This document shows positions 43,138 through 51,189 of a DNA stretch of 64,000 nt, piece by piece; the first letter of the stretch is position 1; each line of letters starts with the position of its first letter. Both the position numbers and the translations under genes were made by a program. The DNA comes from CAVPGP01 sp963718065 (lineage in GTDB: Bacteria; Actinomycetota; Thermoleophilia; Gaiellales; Gaiellaceae), in contig CAVQYE010000020.1 in NCBI GenBank assembly GCA_963718065.1, positions 1-64,000 on the forward strand, in the 5' to 3' direction. Below the pieces are notes generated by a model. It did no database searches, was not told the origin of the DNA, and worked only from the letters and a program-made list of their open reading frames with translations.

Positions 43138-43737
43138 TCACACGGAATCCCAGCCCTCGGGCAGCTCGGCCGGCACCCAGCCCTCGGGCTCGCGCCAGTC
43201 CTCCCAGCCGGTCGGGAACGGCCACTGCGCGATCACTCGCTCGCCTTCGGCCCGGAACGTCTCGGCCTCCTCGGGGGCGTAGTGCCCTTGCGCGACGGCC
43301 GACTCGAGCTCGTCCTCGTCCTTCCAGATCCACTCGCCGTTCGGCTCCACCCACAGGTCGAGCGTGTGGTCGCGCGTGTCGAAGCCCTGCGCCGTGCGCT
43401 CCCACGCCCGCTCGAGGTTCACGTACCAGCCGCTGAACACCCCTGCCTCGTCGACGAAGTGCCAGAGCGCGTAGGCGTTTCCCTCCCTGTGCACGATCAG
43501 CAGGCCAGGCCCGTCCCACGTACGGAGGGCGGCTCCCCAGTCGCCGGTCCAGCGGTGATCGAGGGGTGCTTCGCGGATCGGCCGTCCGTCCACCGTCGGC
43601 CAGGCGATCGTCGCACCGCCGGCGAGGTAGAGGACGAACACGATGCCCGCGTCGGCGAGCACCGTCATCGGCAACGCGCCGACGACGCCGCTCTCCTCGA
43701 CGTAGCGCAACACGATGTGTGAGCCCTTAGACCACAT
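43138..43737 (-). CDS. DUF402 protein, paralogue 3 of 3
   Basis: 199 aa, intact. DUF402 fold (FomD and nucleoside-diphosphatase relatives): GWYVNLERAWERTAQGFDT, then DHTLDLWVEPNGEWIWKDEDELESA, where the clustered Asp residues and KDEDE bind metal and phosphate. C-terminal PFPTGWEDWREPEGWVPAELPEGW repeats nearly word for word in the other two copies. Known relatives hydrolyse nucleotides or CDP-linked substrates. Overlaps the next copy by 11 nt. Confidence 0.82.
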   Translation of the reverse strand: MWSKGSHIVLRYVEESGVVGALPMTVLADAGIVFVLYLAGGATIAWPTVDGRPIREAPLDHRWTGDWGAALRTWDGPGLLIVHREGNAYALWHFVDEAGVFSGWYVNLERAWERTAQGFDTRDHTLDLWVEPNGEWIWKDEDELESAVAQGHYAPEEAETFRAEGERVIAQWPFPTGWEDWREPEGWVPAELPEGWDSV

Positions 43738-44296
43738 CCCAGCCTTCCGGCAGCTTCGGCGCCGGCCAGGACGGATCGGGACGGAAGTCCTCGAGCCCGG
43801 TGGGCCAGGGCGGGTCGCGGAGGACGCGAACCGCCTCGTCCAGCACCTCGCTCGGACGGAGGTAGCCGATGCGCGCGGCGGCGAGAAGCTCGTCGAAGTC
43901 CTTGACCCGCAGGCGGCCGTCGGGCGCGATCACGAGGTCGAGCTTCTCGTCCACCAGGTCGAGCGAAACCGGTGTCAGGCGGTGGTCGCGCTCGAAGTTG
44001 ATGTACCAGCCGTCGAAGGCTCCATCGCGCCAGAGCAGCGAGACCGAATGGCGGGCGCCGAGCTCGACGATCACGAGGCTTGCGTACGACGAGGGGTCCG
44101 GCGCGAGCTCCCAGTCCTCATCGCCGGGGATGCGGAGCTCGCGGCCGCCGGCGAACGGGCGGAGCGCCGGCGTGCCCTCGGGGTGCCAGAACAGGAGCCG
44201 GCCGTCGCGCTCCTCGACGACGCGCAGGGCGATCGCCCGCCAGACGCGCCCGCGCCAGATCTCGCGCCAGGCGAGCTCGCGGCCGACCTCAGACAT
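43727..44296 (-). CDS. DUF402 protein, paralogue 2 of 3 (diverged)
   Basis: 189 aa, intact. Same family: GWYINFERDHRLTPVSLDL, DEKLDLVIAPDGRLRVKDFDELLAA. The tryptophan-rich WKDEDE of its neighbours is VKDFDE here, so it has drifted but keeps the acidic pair and lysine. N-terminal EVGRELAWREIWRGRVWRAIALRVVEE is more basic than in the siblings. C-terminal PWPTGLEDFRPDPSWPAPKLPEGW matches. Middle gene of the overlapping triplet. Confidence 0.8.
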   Translation of the reverse strand: MSEVGRELAWREIWRGRVWRAIALRVVEERDGRLLFWHPEGTPALRPFAGGRELRIPGDEDWELAPDPSSYASLVIVELGARHSVSLLWRDGAFDGWYINFERDHRLTPVSLDLVDEKLDLVIAPDGRLRVKDFDELLAAARIGYLRPSEVLDEAVRVLRDPPWPTGLEDFRPDPSWPAPKLPEGWDVV

Positions 44297-44885
44297 CGTC
44301 CCAGCCCTCCGGCAATGCGGCCGGCGTCCACTCCGCGGGCGGGCGCCAGTCCTCCCAGCCGGTCGGCCACGGCCGCTCGGCGATCACGGCCTCGCCTTCG
44401 GCGCGGATTGCGGCGGCCCCCGCCTCGTCGAAGACGCCTAGCTCTTGCGCCAGCGCGAAGTCGTCCTCGTCCTTCCAGCTCCACGAGCCGTCGGGCTCGA
44501 TCACGACGTCCAGCGCCCAGTCGGTCGTGTCGAACCCGAGCGGCGACTCGGTGAGCGGGCGCTGGAGGTTCACGTACCAGCAGAGGAACGACCAGTCCTC
44601 GGCCCAGAAGAGGTCGAGCGAGTGCGAGCGGGTGCGCCGGCCGAGGCGCAGCACCTGCGTCCACTCCCAGGTCTTGTCGAAGGGATCGTCGCCGCGAACC
44701 CAGCGCTCGAGGTACTGGCCGGCCTCGTCGCGGAGCATCCACTTGCCCTCGGCGCCCGGCCCGCAGTAGAGCGCGACGCGATCGCCGTCGTCTTCGACAA
44801 GACGGTGTGGGAATGTCCAGCGAACCCGACCACGGTAGACGCTGCGCAGGAGGACGACGTCGCCTGGCTGTGCCCCTTCAGGCAA
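44289..44885 (-). CDS. DUF402 protein, paralogue 1 of 3
   Basis: 198 aa from a TTG at 44885. FLCWYVNLQRPLTESPLGFDTTDWALDVVIEPD and SWSWKDEDDFALAQELG (both quoted in pieces here: CWYVNLQRP, DTTDWALDV, WSWKDEDDF) match DUF402. C-terminal PWPTGWEDWRPPAEWTPAALPEGW. First gene of the triplet; its first codons lie inside the arm of a long palindrome, so its translation start may be structured. Function as a phosphatase/nucleotide hydrolase is inferred from the family. Confidence 0.82.
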   Translation of the reverse strand: MPEGAQPGDVVLLRSVYRGRVRWTFPHRLVEDDGDRVALYCGPGAEGKWMLRDEAGQYLERWVRGDDPFDKTWEWTQVLRLGRRTRSHSLDLFWAEDWSFLCWYVNLQRPLTESPLGFDTTDWALDVVIEPDGSWSWKDEDDFALAQELGVFDEAGAAAIRAEGEAVIAERPWPTGWEDWRPPAEWTPAALPEGWDDV

Positions 44886-45036
44886 TGCACGTCCGCTTCT
44901 GGCCCGCGATCACCGGCGCCGGGAACCACCCCCGGCCTCGCCAAGGCCACCAGCCTTGCCTTCGGCCGAGTGCGGCCCCCGGCTTGGTGCTTGCGACCCA
45001 GAAGCTGGACAGCATCACCTGAAGGGGCACTGGCCT
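44866..45036. repeat. ~170-nt long imperfect palindrome between divergent genes
   Basis: GTGCCCCTTCAGG (44870-44882) and its exact complement CCTGAAGGGGCAC (45018-45030) are the outer core. Similarity between the left arm and the reverse complement of the right arm continues inward (ATGC, GTCC, CTTCTGG, CACC, CCGGG, CGGCC and AAGGC blocks) to a centre near 44950, at roughly 70 percent identity by eye over ~85 nt per arm. As RNA it would be one giant hairpin. No terminal TA is seen. No ORF in it is convincing. Confidence 0.6.
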
Positions 45037-45066
45037 CATCGCGGCAAGTGTAGTTTTCGCCTGCAC

Positions 45067-45984
45067 ATGGAGGAAAAGCCCGAGCTCTCGATCGTCGTCA
45101 CGCTTCTGAACGAAGAGGGCTCGGTCGACGAGCTGTACCGGCGGGCTACCGCCTCGCTCGACGGACGGAGCTACGAGTTTCTCTTCGTGGACGACGGGTC
45201 GACCGACGGCACATTCGCCCGCCTCGAGCAGCTCCATGACGCCGACCCGCGCGTGCGGGTGGTGCGCTTCCGGCGGAACTTCGGCCAGCATCCGGCGATG
45301 CACGCCGGCCTGTCTCGGGCGCGCGGCGACGTGATCGTGACGATGGACGGCGACCTGCAGAACGAGCCGGAGGACATCCCGAAGCTGCTCGCCGCGCTCG
45401 ACGGAGGCGTCGACGTCGCGAGCGGGAAGCGCGCGGCGCGGCGCGACTCGTGGGGGCGCACGCTGCCGTCGCGGATGATCAACGGCATGTTGCGCCGCTT
45501 CACCGGCGTCGCGATCTCCGACTTCGGCTGCGCCTTCAACGCGTACCGGCGCAGCGTCGTCGAGCCGATGCTCGGCTCGATCGGCCGCCAGAAATTCACG
45601 AAGGCCCTCGTGCTCTCGGGTGGGGCGAGCGTCGCCGAGGTGGAGGTCGGACACGCTGCGCGCGCCGGCTCGTCCCGGTACACGCCGCTGCGCCTGACGC
45701 GGCTCGCGCTGCACGTGCTCGCGGGCTTCTGGCCGCAGCCGATCCAGTGGATCGGCGTCGCTCTCGGCGTCGTCTGCTCGCTCGTCGCCACCGTGCTCGG
45801 GATCTACGGCATCGTCTTCTGGATCGACGAGAGCAACTTCCCCGGACCGCTCTTCGGAGGCGTGCTCGTCCTCTTCGTGCTCGGCCTCCAGGGCTTCATA
45901 CTCGCGCTCGTCGGCGAACATTTGGGCAGAATCCAGCGCCAGGTCGAAGGCAGGCCGCTGTACACGATCGAAAAGGAGCTCTAG
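45067..45984 (+). CDS. GT2 glycosyltransferase, dolichyl-phosphate-mannose-synthase/ArnC-like
   Basis: 305 aa, intact. GT-A domain: LSIVVTLLNEEGSVDELY, FLFVDDGSTDGTF, VVRFRRNFGQHPAMHAGLSRARGD, VIVTMDGDLQNEPEDIPKL (the DxD-type metal site) and ISDFGCAFNAYRR. Two C-terminal membrane segments (GVALGVVCSLVATVLGIYG, LFGGVLVLFVLGLQGFILAL). Transfers a sugar to undecaprenyl phosphate. AAGGAG-type sites are absent before the ATG but present at its end for the next gene. First gene of the plus-strand glycan cluster. Confidence 0.9.
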   Translation: MEEKPELSIVVTLLNEEGSVDELYRRATASLDGRSYEFLFVDDGSTDGTFARLEQLHDADPRVRVVRFRRNFGQHPAMHAGLSRARGDVIVTMDGDLQNEPEDIPKLLAALDGGVDVASGKRAARRDSWGRTLPSRMINGMLRRFTGVAISDFGCAFNAYRRSVVEPMLGSIGRQKFTKALVLSGGASVAEVEVGHAARAGSSRYTPLRLTRLALHVLAGFWPQPIQWIGVALGVVCSLVATVLGIYGIVFWIDESNFPGPLFGGVLVLFVLGLQGFILALVGEHLGRIQRQVEGRPLYTIEKEL

Positions 45985-45989
45985 ACCCC

Positions 45990-46985
45990 TTGAAACGCGT
46001 GCTCGTCACCGGCGGCGCCGGCTTCATCTCGTCGAACTTCATCCGGCATCTGCTGGCCGCGACGCCGTACGAGGTCGTGACGCTCGACGCGCTGACCTAC
46101 GCGGGGAACATCGAGAATCTCGCGGACGTGATGTCGCACGAGCGGCTCTCGTTCGTGCACGGCGACATCCGCGACGCCGATCTCGTGCGCGAGGTGGTCG
46201 CCGAGGTGGACGTGATCGTCAACGCGGCCGCCGAGTCGCATGTCGAGAAGTCGATCCAGGAGGGCGCTTCCGAGTTCGTGACGACGAACGTCGAGGGGAC
46301 GCAGATCCTGCTCGACGCGATCCGCGAGACGGCGGTCGAGCGCTTCATCCTCATCTCTTCGAGCGAGGTGTACGGCACCGCCGAGACGGCGCCGATGGGC
46401 GAGGAGCATCCGCTGAACCCGCGCTCGCCGTACGCGGCGACGAAGGCCGGCGCCGACCGTCTCGCCTACTCATACTGGGTCACCTACGGGCTGCCGATCG
46501 TGATCGTGCGGCCGTTCAACAACTTCGGGCCGCGGCAGCATCCGGAGAAGGTGATCCCGCGGTTCATCACGCAGGCGCTCTCGGACGAGCCGCTGACGAT
46601 CCACGGCGACGGGCACGCGTCGCGCGACTGGCTCTACGTCGACGACGACGCCGAGGCGATCGAGGCGGTGATCGCGGCGGACATCGACTCGATCGCGGGC
46701 GAGGTGTTCAACGTCGCCACCGGGGTCGACATCTCCGTCTCCGACATCGCCGACATGGTGCTGGACATGATGGGGAAGCCTCGCGACCTGAAGACGAACG
46801 TCCCCGAGCGGCCGGGGCAGGTCGACCGTCACATCGGCACGGTGGAGAAGGCGGAACGCCTGCTCGGCTGGACCGCGCGGACGTCCTTCCCGGAGGGCCT
46901 CGAGCGCACCGTCGCGTGGTATCGCGACAATGAGGCCTGGTGGAGAGGGATCCTGGCCCGGAAAGAAAGCGTCTTCTCGTCCTAG
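45990..46985 (+). CDS. dTDP-glucose 4,6-dehydratase-like NAD-dependent sugar dehydratase
   Basis: 331 aa, intact. VLVTGGAGFISSNFIRHLL, LDALTYAGNIENLADV, VDVIVNAAAESHVEKSIQ, ISSSEVYGTAETAPM, SPYAATKAGADRL (Tyr-x3-Lys) and PFNNFGPRQHPEKVIPRF are RmlB-family landmarks. It would make a 4-keto-6-deoxy sugar nucleotide for later transamination by the DegT enzyme two genes on. TTG start placed by AAAGGAGCT at 45971-45979. Overlaps the next gene. Confidence 0.88.
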   Translation: MKRVLVTGGAGFISSNFIRHLLAATPYEVVTLDALTYAGNIENLADVMSHERLSFVHGDIRDADLVREVVAEVDVIVNAAAESHVEKSIQEGASEFVTTNVEGTQILLDAIRETAVERFILISSSEVYGTAETAPMGEEHPLNPRSPYAATKAGADRLAYSYWVTYGLPIVIVRPFNNFGPRQHPEKVIPRFITQALSDEPLTIHGDGHASRDWLYVDDDAEAIEAVIAADIDSIAGEVFNVATGVDISVSDIADMVLDMMGKPRDLKTNVPERPGQVDRHIGTVEKAERLLGWTARTSFPEGLERTVAWYRDNEAWWRGILARKESVFSS

Positions 46986-48145
46986 GGGCGGGGCCGGCGC
47001 AGCTCGGCCTGCTGCAATCTGCCCGCTCACGGGGGCTTTTTGTGATCGCCTGCGACCGGGACCCCGCCGCGCCGGGCTTCCGCTACGCCGACCGGCGGGC
47101 GATCGTCTCAACCGAGGATGAGCTGGGGATCGAGCGGCTGGCCGACGCCGAGCGGGTCGACGGCGTCATCGCCCCGGGGATCGACTGGCCCGTCGCGATC
47201 GCGGCGCGGATCTCGGAGCACCTGGCGCTTCCACATCCGCTGGCCCCGGAGACGGCGATCCTCGCGACGTCGAAGCTCCGGCAGCGCGAGCGCCTCACCG
47301 AGGCGGGAGTGGCGCAGCCCCGGTGGAAGCTCGTCACCGAGGTCGACGACTCGATCGGGTTCCCGTGCGTCGTCAAGGCGCCCGACCGGCAGGGCCAGAA
47401 GGGAATGACGCTCGTGCGGACCGCGGCGGAGCTCCCGGAGGCGATCGAGCGCGCGCGGCTGGCGGCCCGCAGCGGCCTCTGCCTCGTCGAGGAGCTCGTC
47501 GACGGGCCGGAGGTGACGGTGAACGGATTCTCGGTCGACGGCGAGTTCGTGCCGCTGACGGTCACGGACCGGCTGGTCGCCGAGCCGCCGGCCTTCGGCG
47601 TCGCGCTGGCCCACGCCTGGCCGTCTCGCGACGCGGACGGCGCGGCGGAGGTCGCTCGGCAGGCCGTCGAGGCGCTGGGGATCCGCAACGGGCCGAGCTA
47701 CACGCAGCTCAGGATCGGCCCGGCGGGGCCTCAGGTCGTGGAGGTGGCCGCGCGGCTCGGCGGCGGGCACGACGCCGAGCTCTGCCTGATCGCGCTCGGC
47801 GTCGACCTGAACGAGCTGGCGCTGGCGGCCGCACTCGGCGAGCCGCTCGAGTTGCCGCGCCCGGAGCCGCAGGTCGGGGGCGCGTGCGTCTCGTTCCTCG
47901 TGCCGCCGACGGGCGTGTTGCAGGCCGTCGAGGGCGTCGGCGAGGCGCTCGCGGCCGAGGGTGTGCTCGACGTGCGGGTGTACCGTGAGCCGGGCTACCT
48001 CTTCGCGCCGTTGCGCCGGGGCGCGGACCGTGCCGGGGCGGTGCTCACGACCGGCGGGAGCCGCGACGACGCACTCGCCCGGGCGGCCGCCGCGGCGGAG
48101 CGCATACGCTTCGTGACCGTTGATGCAGAGGCTCTCGTCTCGTGA
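46940..48145 (+). CDS. ATP-grasp ligase
   Basis: 401 aa, intact. RLLVLGAGPAQLGLLQSARSRGLFVIACD opens the pre-ATP-grasp domain; FPCVVKAPDRQGQKGMTLV is the ATP loop; LCLVEELVDGPEVTVNGFSVDGE and PQVVEVAARLGGGHDAELC complete the site. Relative of carbamoyl-phosphate synthase and PurK-like ligases. It lies between a sugar dehydratase and a DegT aminotransferase, the same company kept by the ATP-grasp genes near 36 kb, so aminoacylation of an amino sugar is a plausible role. The GTG start overlaps the dehydratase by 46 nt; a shorter start is possible. Confidence 0.85.
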   Translation: MERDPGPERKRLLVLGAGPAQLGLLQSARSRGLFVIACDRDPAAPGFRYADRRAIVSTEDELGIERLADAERVDGVIAPGIDWPVAIAARISEHLALPHPLAPETAILATSKLRQRERLTEAGVAQPRWKLVTEVDDSIGFPCVVKAPDRQGQKGMTLVRTAAELPEAIERARLAARSGLCLVEELVDGPEVTVNGFSVDGEFVPLTVTDRLVAEPPAFGVALAHAWPSRDADGAAEVARQAVEALGIRNGPSYTQLRIGPAGPQVVEVAARLGGGHDAELCLIALGVDLNELALAAALGEPLELPRPEPQVGGACVSFLVPPTGVLQAVEGVGEALAAEGVLDVRVYREPGYLFAPLRRGADRAGAVLTTGGSRDDALARAAAAAERIRFVTVDAEALVS

Positions 48146-49253
48146 CACCTTTCTTTCCTTCCAGCCGCCTGCGATCGGCGAGGAGGAGATCGACGCCGTT
48201 GCGGAGACGCTCCGCTCCGGCTGGCTGACGACGGGCCCGCGCTCGGCGGAGCTGGAGGAGCGGTGCGCCGAGTACTTCGAGGCGAAGCACGTCCTCGCCG
48301 TGGCGTCGGGCACCGCGGCGCTGCACCTCTCGATGCTCGCGCTCGGGGTCGGGCCGGGCGACGAGGTGATCACGACGCCGATCACGTGGCCGGCGACGGC
48401 GAACGTGATCGTCCATGCCGGCGCGACGCCCGTCTTCGCGGACGTTCGTGACGGTGATTTGAACATCGACGCGGAGCGGGTCCGCGAGCTCGTCGGCCCG
48501 AAGACGAAGGCCATCTGCCCGGTGCACCTGGCCGGCCAGCCGTGTGACATGGAGCCGCTGCTCGAGCTCGGGCTGCCGATCGTCGAGGACGCGGCGCACG
48601 CGTTCGAGAGCGTCTACCGCGGCCGGAAGATCGGCTCGATCTCCGAGGCGACTTGCTTCTCGCTCTATGCGACGAAGAACGTCGCCGCGGGCGAGGGCGG
48701 GTTGATCGCCACCTCGAGCGACGAGGTCGCGGCGGCGGTGCAGGACCTGAGGCTGATGCGGCGCAGCCACGGCTCGCTCTACGACATCGCCGTGCCCGGC
48801 TACAAGGCGAATCTCTCGGACGTGCTCGCCTCGATCGCCCTCGTGCAGCTGGGCAAGATCGAAACCCACGCGGAGATCCGGCGTCGCCACTTCGGCCTCT
48901 ACGACGCCGCGACAGCCGAGCTCGACGGCATCGAGCCGCTTGCGCGCGACGACCGCGACGTGCACGCGCTGCACCTCTACGTCGTCCGGATCGATCCGGA
49001 GCGCGCCGGTGCCACGCGCGACGAGTACCAGCAGGCGCTGACCGAGGAGAACATCGGCACCTCGATCCATTTCCTGCCGGTGCACCAGCTCTCGGCGTAT
49101 CGCGAGCTTTACCCGGACCAGGCACCGTTGCCGGTCGCCGAGCGGGCCGGCGCCGAGGTGCTCTCGCTGCCGCTTTCGCCGGCACACGCGGACTCGGACG
49201 TCGCGGATGCCGTCGAGGCGCTTCGCCGCGTGCACGCACGCTTCACCGCATGA
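48123..49253 (+). CDS. DegT/DnrJ/EryC1-family aminotransferase
   Basis: 376 aa, intact. FLSFQPPAIGEEEIDAVAETLRSGWLTTG, VASGTAALHLSMLAL, PITWPATANVIVHAG, VEDAAHAFESVY (Asp for the pyridine nitrogen) and SLYATKNVAAGEGG with the PLP lysine. C-terminal FLPVHQLSAYRELY is typical. Makes an amino sugar nucleotide from a keto intermediate. Overlaps the ATP-grasp end (frame offset) and the YbhN gene by ATGA. An in-frame TTG three bases upstream is an equal alternative start. Confidence 0.92.
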   Translation: MQRLSSRDTFLSFQPPAIGEEEIDAVAETLRSGWLTTGPRSAELEERCAEYFEAKHVLAVASGTAALHLSMLALGVGPGDEVITTPITWPATANVIVHAGATPVFADVRDGDLNIDAERVRELVGPKTKAICPVHLAGQPCDMEPLLELGLPIVEDAAHAFESVYRGRKIGSISEATCFSLYATKNVAAGEGGLIATSSDEVAAAVQDLRLMRRSHGSLYDIAVPGYKANLSDVLASIALVQLGKIETHAEIRRRHFGLYDAATAELDGIEPLARDDRDVHALHLYVVRIDPERAGATRDEYQQALTEENIGTSIHFLPVHQLSAYRELYPDQAPLPVAERAGAEVLSLPLSPAHADSDVADAVEALRRVHARFTA

Positions 49254-50242
49254 GGCGCCGCTCCGTTCGCGTCTCGCTGACGCTCCTCGTCACGGGGCTC
49301 TGCACCGCCTACATCGTGTGGCAGATCGACATCGGCAAGGCGTTCGCGACCATCGTCGACGCGAACATCGCCTACCTCGTCGGCTCGTTCGCGATCATGG
49401 CGATCACGGTGCTGCCGATGGCATGGCGCTGGCAGCAGCTGCTCGCTGCGAAGGGCGTCCGCGACCGGATCCCGTGGCTGACCCGTGCCTATTTCACGGC
49501 GTACACGGCCGGCCAGATCCTGCCGACGTCGATCGGCGGCGACGCGCTGCGCATCTACGAGACGTCTCGAAGGCATCCAGGCAGAGGCGGCCTGATCGCC
49601 GGCACGGTGCTGCTCGAGCGGGCGCTCGGGGGAGCAGCAACGCTGACGCTCGCCGGCGTCGGGTTTGCGCTGGCAGTCGGACGCTACGACGTCGGCGCGT
49701 ACCTCTGGCTCGAGCTCGCCCTCGTCGTCGCGACGATCGTGCTTGCCTTCGTCCTCTTCGCCCGCTGGCCCCGGCCGCTGCTGGCCCGGACCGTGCCGCT
49801 GCTGCGCGCGCTCCGGGTCGAGCGTCCTCTGCGGGCGGTGTACGAGGGCATCCACGGCTACCGCGACCACGTCGGTCTGATGCTCGGCGTATTCGTATTG
49901 ACGGTGGCGATCCAGGCCGTGCGGGTGCTCGCGATCTGGCTGGCGGCCAAATCGGTGGGTGTCGACCTCTCGCCGCGGGTCTATTACGTCATGGGCCCCC
50001 TTCTCTTCCTGGTGATGCTCGTTCCGTTCACGATCAACGGCCTGGCGGTGCGGGAGTCGTTCTTCGTCTCGTTCCTGACGCATCTCGGGGTGAGCCCGGA
50101 GGCCGCGTTTGCGACCGGGTTCCTGTTCTTCCTCGTCACCGTGATGCTCTCCCTTCCCGGAGCCGTGATCCTGGGCTGGGAGGCGGCCCGCCGTGCTGCC
50201 GGCCCGACGGGCGCAGTCGCCTCCGCAGGCAAACGACGCTAG
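49250..50242 (+). CDS. YbhN/AglD-type integral membrane protein (LPG-synthase TM domain)
   Basis: 330 aa, intact, about eight membrane segments. LPMAWRWQQLLAAKG, then YFTAYTAGQILPTSIGGDALRIYETSR, which is the family signature (P-x-x-x-GGD-x-xR), LLERALGGAATLTLAG and a C-terminal PFTINGLAVRESFFVSFL. The family includes the membrane half of lysyl-phosphatidylglycerol synthase and archaeal AglD; in glycan clusters it may act in lipid-carrier handling. ATGA overlap with DegT. Confidence 0.88.
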   Translation: MRRRSVRVSLTLLVTGLCTAYIVWQIDIGKAFATIVDANIAYLVGSFAIMAITVLPMAWRWQQLLAAKGVRDRIPWLTRAYFTAYTAGQILPTSIGGDALRIYETSRRHPGRGGLIAGTVLLERALGGAATLTLAGVGFALAVGRYDVGAYLWLELALVVATIVLAFVLFARWPRPLLARTVPLLRALRVERPLRAVYEGIHGYRDHVGLMLGVFVLTVAIQAVRVLAIWLAAKSVGVDLSPRVYYVMGPLLFLVMLVPFTINGLAVRESFFVSFLTHLGVSPEAAFATGFLFFLVTVMLSLPGAVILGWEAARRAAGPTGAVASAGKRR

Positions 50243-50259
50243 CGAGGGAAATCGCACCC

Positions 50260-51189
50260 GTGGGAGACGAAAGTGCAACAAATCAGCACGGAGATCCGAG
50301 CGCCGACGTGAGCGCCGTCATCGTCGCGTACAACTCGCTGCCGTGGCTCGAGTGGGCCCTCGAGAGCGTGCGCAACCCCGGCACGATCGGGGAGACGATC
50401 GTCGTCGACAACGGCTCGACCGACGGCACGCCCGACTTCGTGCGCGAGCGCTTTCCCGAGGCGCGCCTGATCGAGCAGGAGAACCAGGGCATGGGCGGCG
50501 GCAACAACACCGGCATGCGCCTCGCGTCGGGGCGCTACTTCCTGCTGCTCAACTCCGATGCCTGGATCCTGGGTGACGGTGTCGAGCGCCTCGTCGAGTT
50601 CGCGGATGCCCATCCCGAGGCGGCCGTCGTCGGCCCGCGCCTGCTGAACGAGGACGGCACGCTCCAGCGCTCCGTGCGCGGCTTCCCGACACTCTGGCGG
50701 CTCGCCACCGAGTACCTCTTCCTCCGAAAGCTGGCGCCGCGCTCGCGCCTCTTCAACGCCTTCTACGGAGCCGGGTTCCGCCATGACGAGGTGCGCGAGA
50801 CCGACTGGCTCTATGGCGCCTGCCTCCTCGTGCGCCGCGACGCCACGGACAGCGTCGGGCTCTTCGACGAGGATTTCTTCCTCTTCAGCGAGGAGGTCGA
50901 CTGGTGCTACCGCTTCCGCCAGGCCGGCTGGAAGGTCTTCTTCTTCCCCGGTGCCGAGACGGTGCACGTCGGTGGCGCCTCGCACGGCGGCCGCCTCTAC
51001 ACCGAGAACCTGCGCGGCCACCTGCGCTTCTTCGCGAAGCACCACGGGCCGCGGCAGGCCGAGCGGGCACGGCGGCTGCTCGCGCTCTCGCTGCGGTTGC
51101 GGGGGCTCCTGTTCCCCGGCGAGCGCGGGCGCCGCTATCGCGAGGCGGCGCGGTGGATCTCGTCGGGGGACGCGCGGTCGCTGCTGTGA
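50260..51189 (+). CDS. GT2 glycosyltransferase, rhamnosyltransferase-like
   Basis: 309 aa, intact. VSAVIVAYNSLPWLEWALESV, ETIVVDNGSTDGTPDFV, NQGMGGGNNTGMRLASGRYFLLLNSDAWIL (NSD is the metal-binding triad), WLYGACLLVRRDATDSVGLFDEDFFLFSEEVDWCYR. This is the WbbL-like group that often transfers rhamnose. GTG at 50260, 18 nt after the YbhN gene, with GCGAGGGAAA upstream. Coupled to the membrane protein that follows. Confidence 0.9.
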   Translation: MGDESATNQHGDPSADVSAVIVAYNSLPWLEWALESVRNPGTIGETIVVDNGSTDGTPDFVRERFPEARLIEQENQGMGGGNNTGMRLASGRYFLLLNSDAWILGDGVERLVEFADAHPEAAVVGPRLLNEDGTLQRSVRGFPTLWRLATEYLFLRKLAPRSRLFNAFYGAGFRHDEVRETDWLYGACLLVRRDATDSVGLFDEDFFLFSEEVDWCYRFRQAGWKVFFFPGAETVHVGGASHGGRLYTENLRGHLRFFAKHHGPRQAERARRLLALSLRLRGLLFPGERGRRYREAARWISSGDARSLL

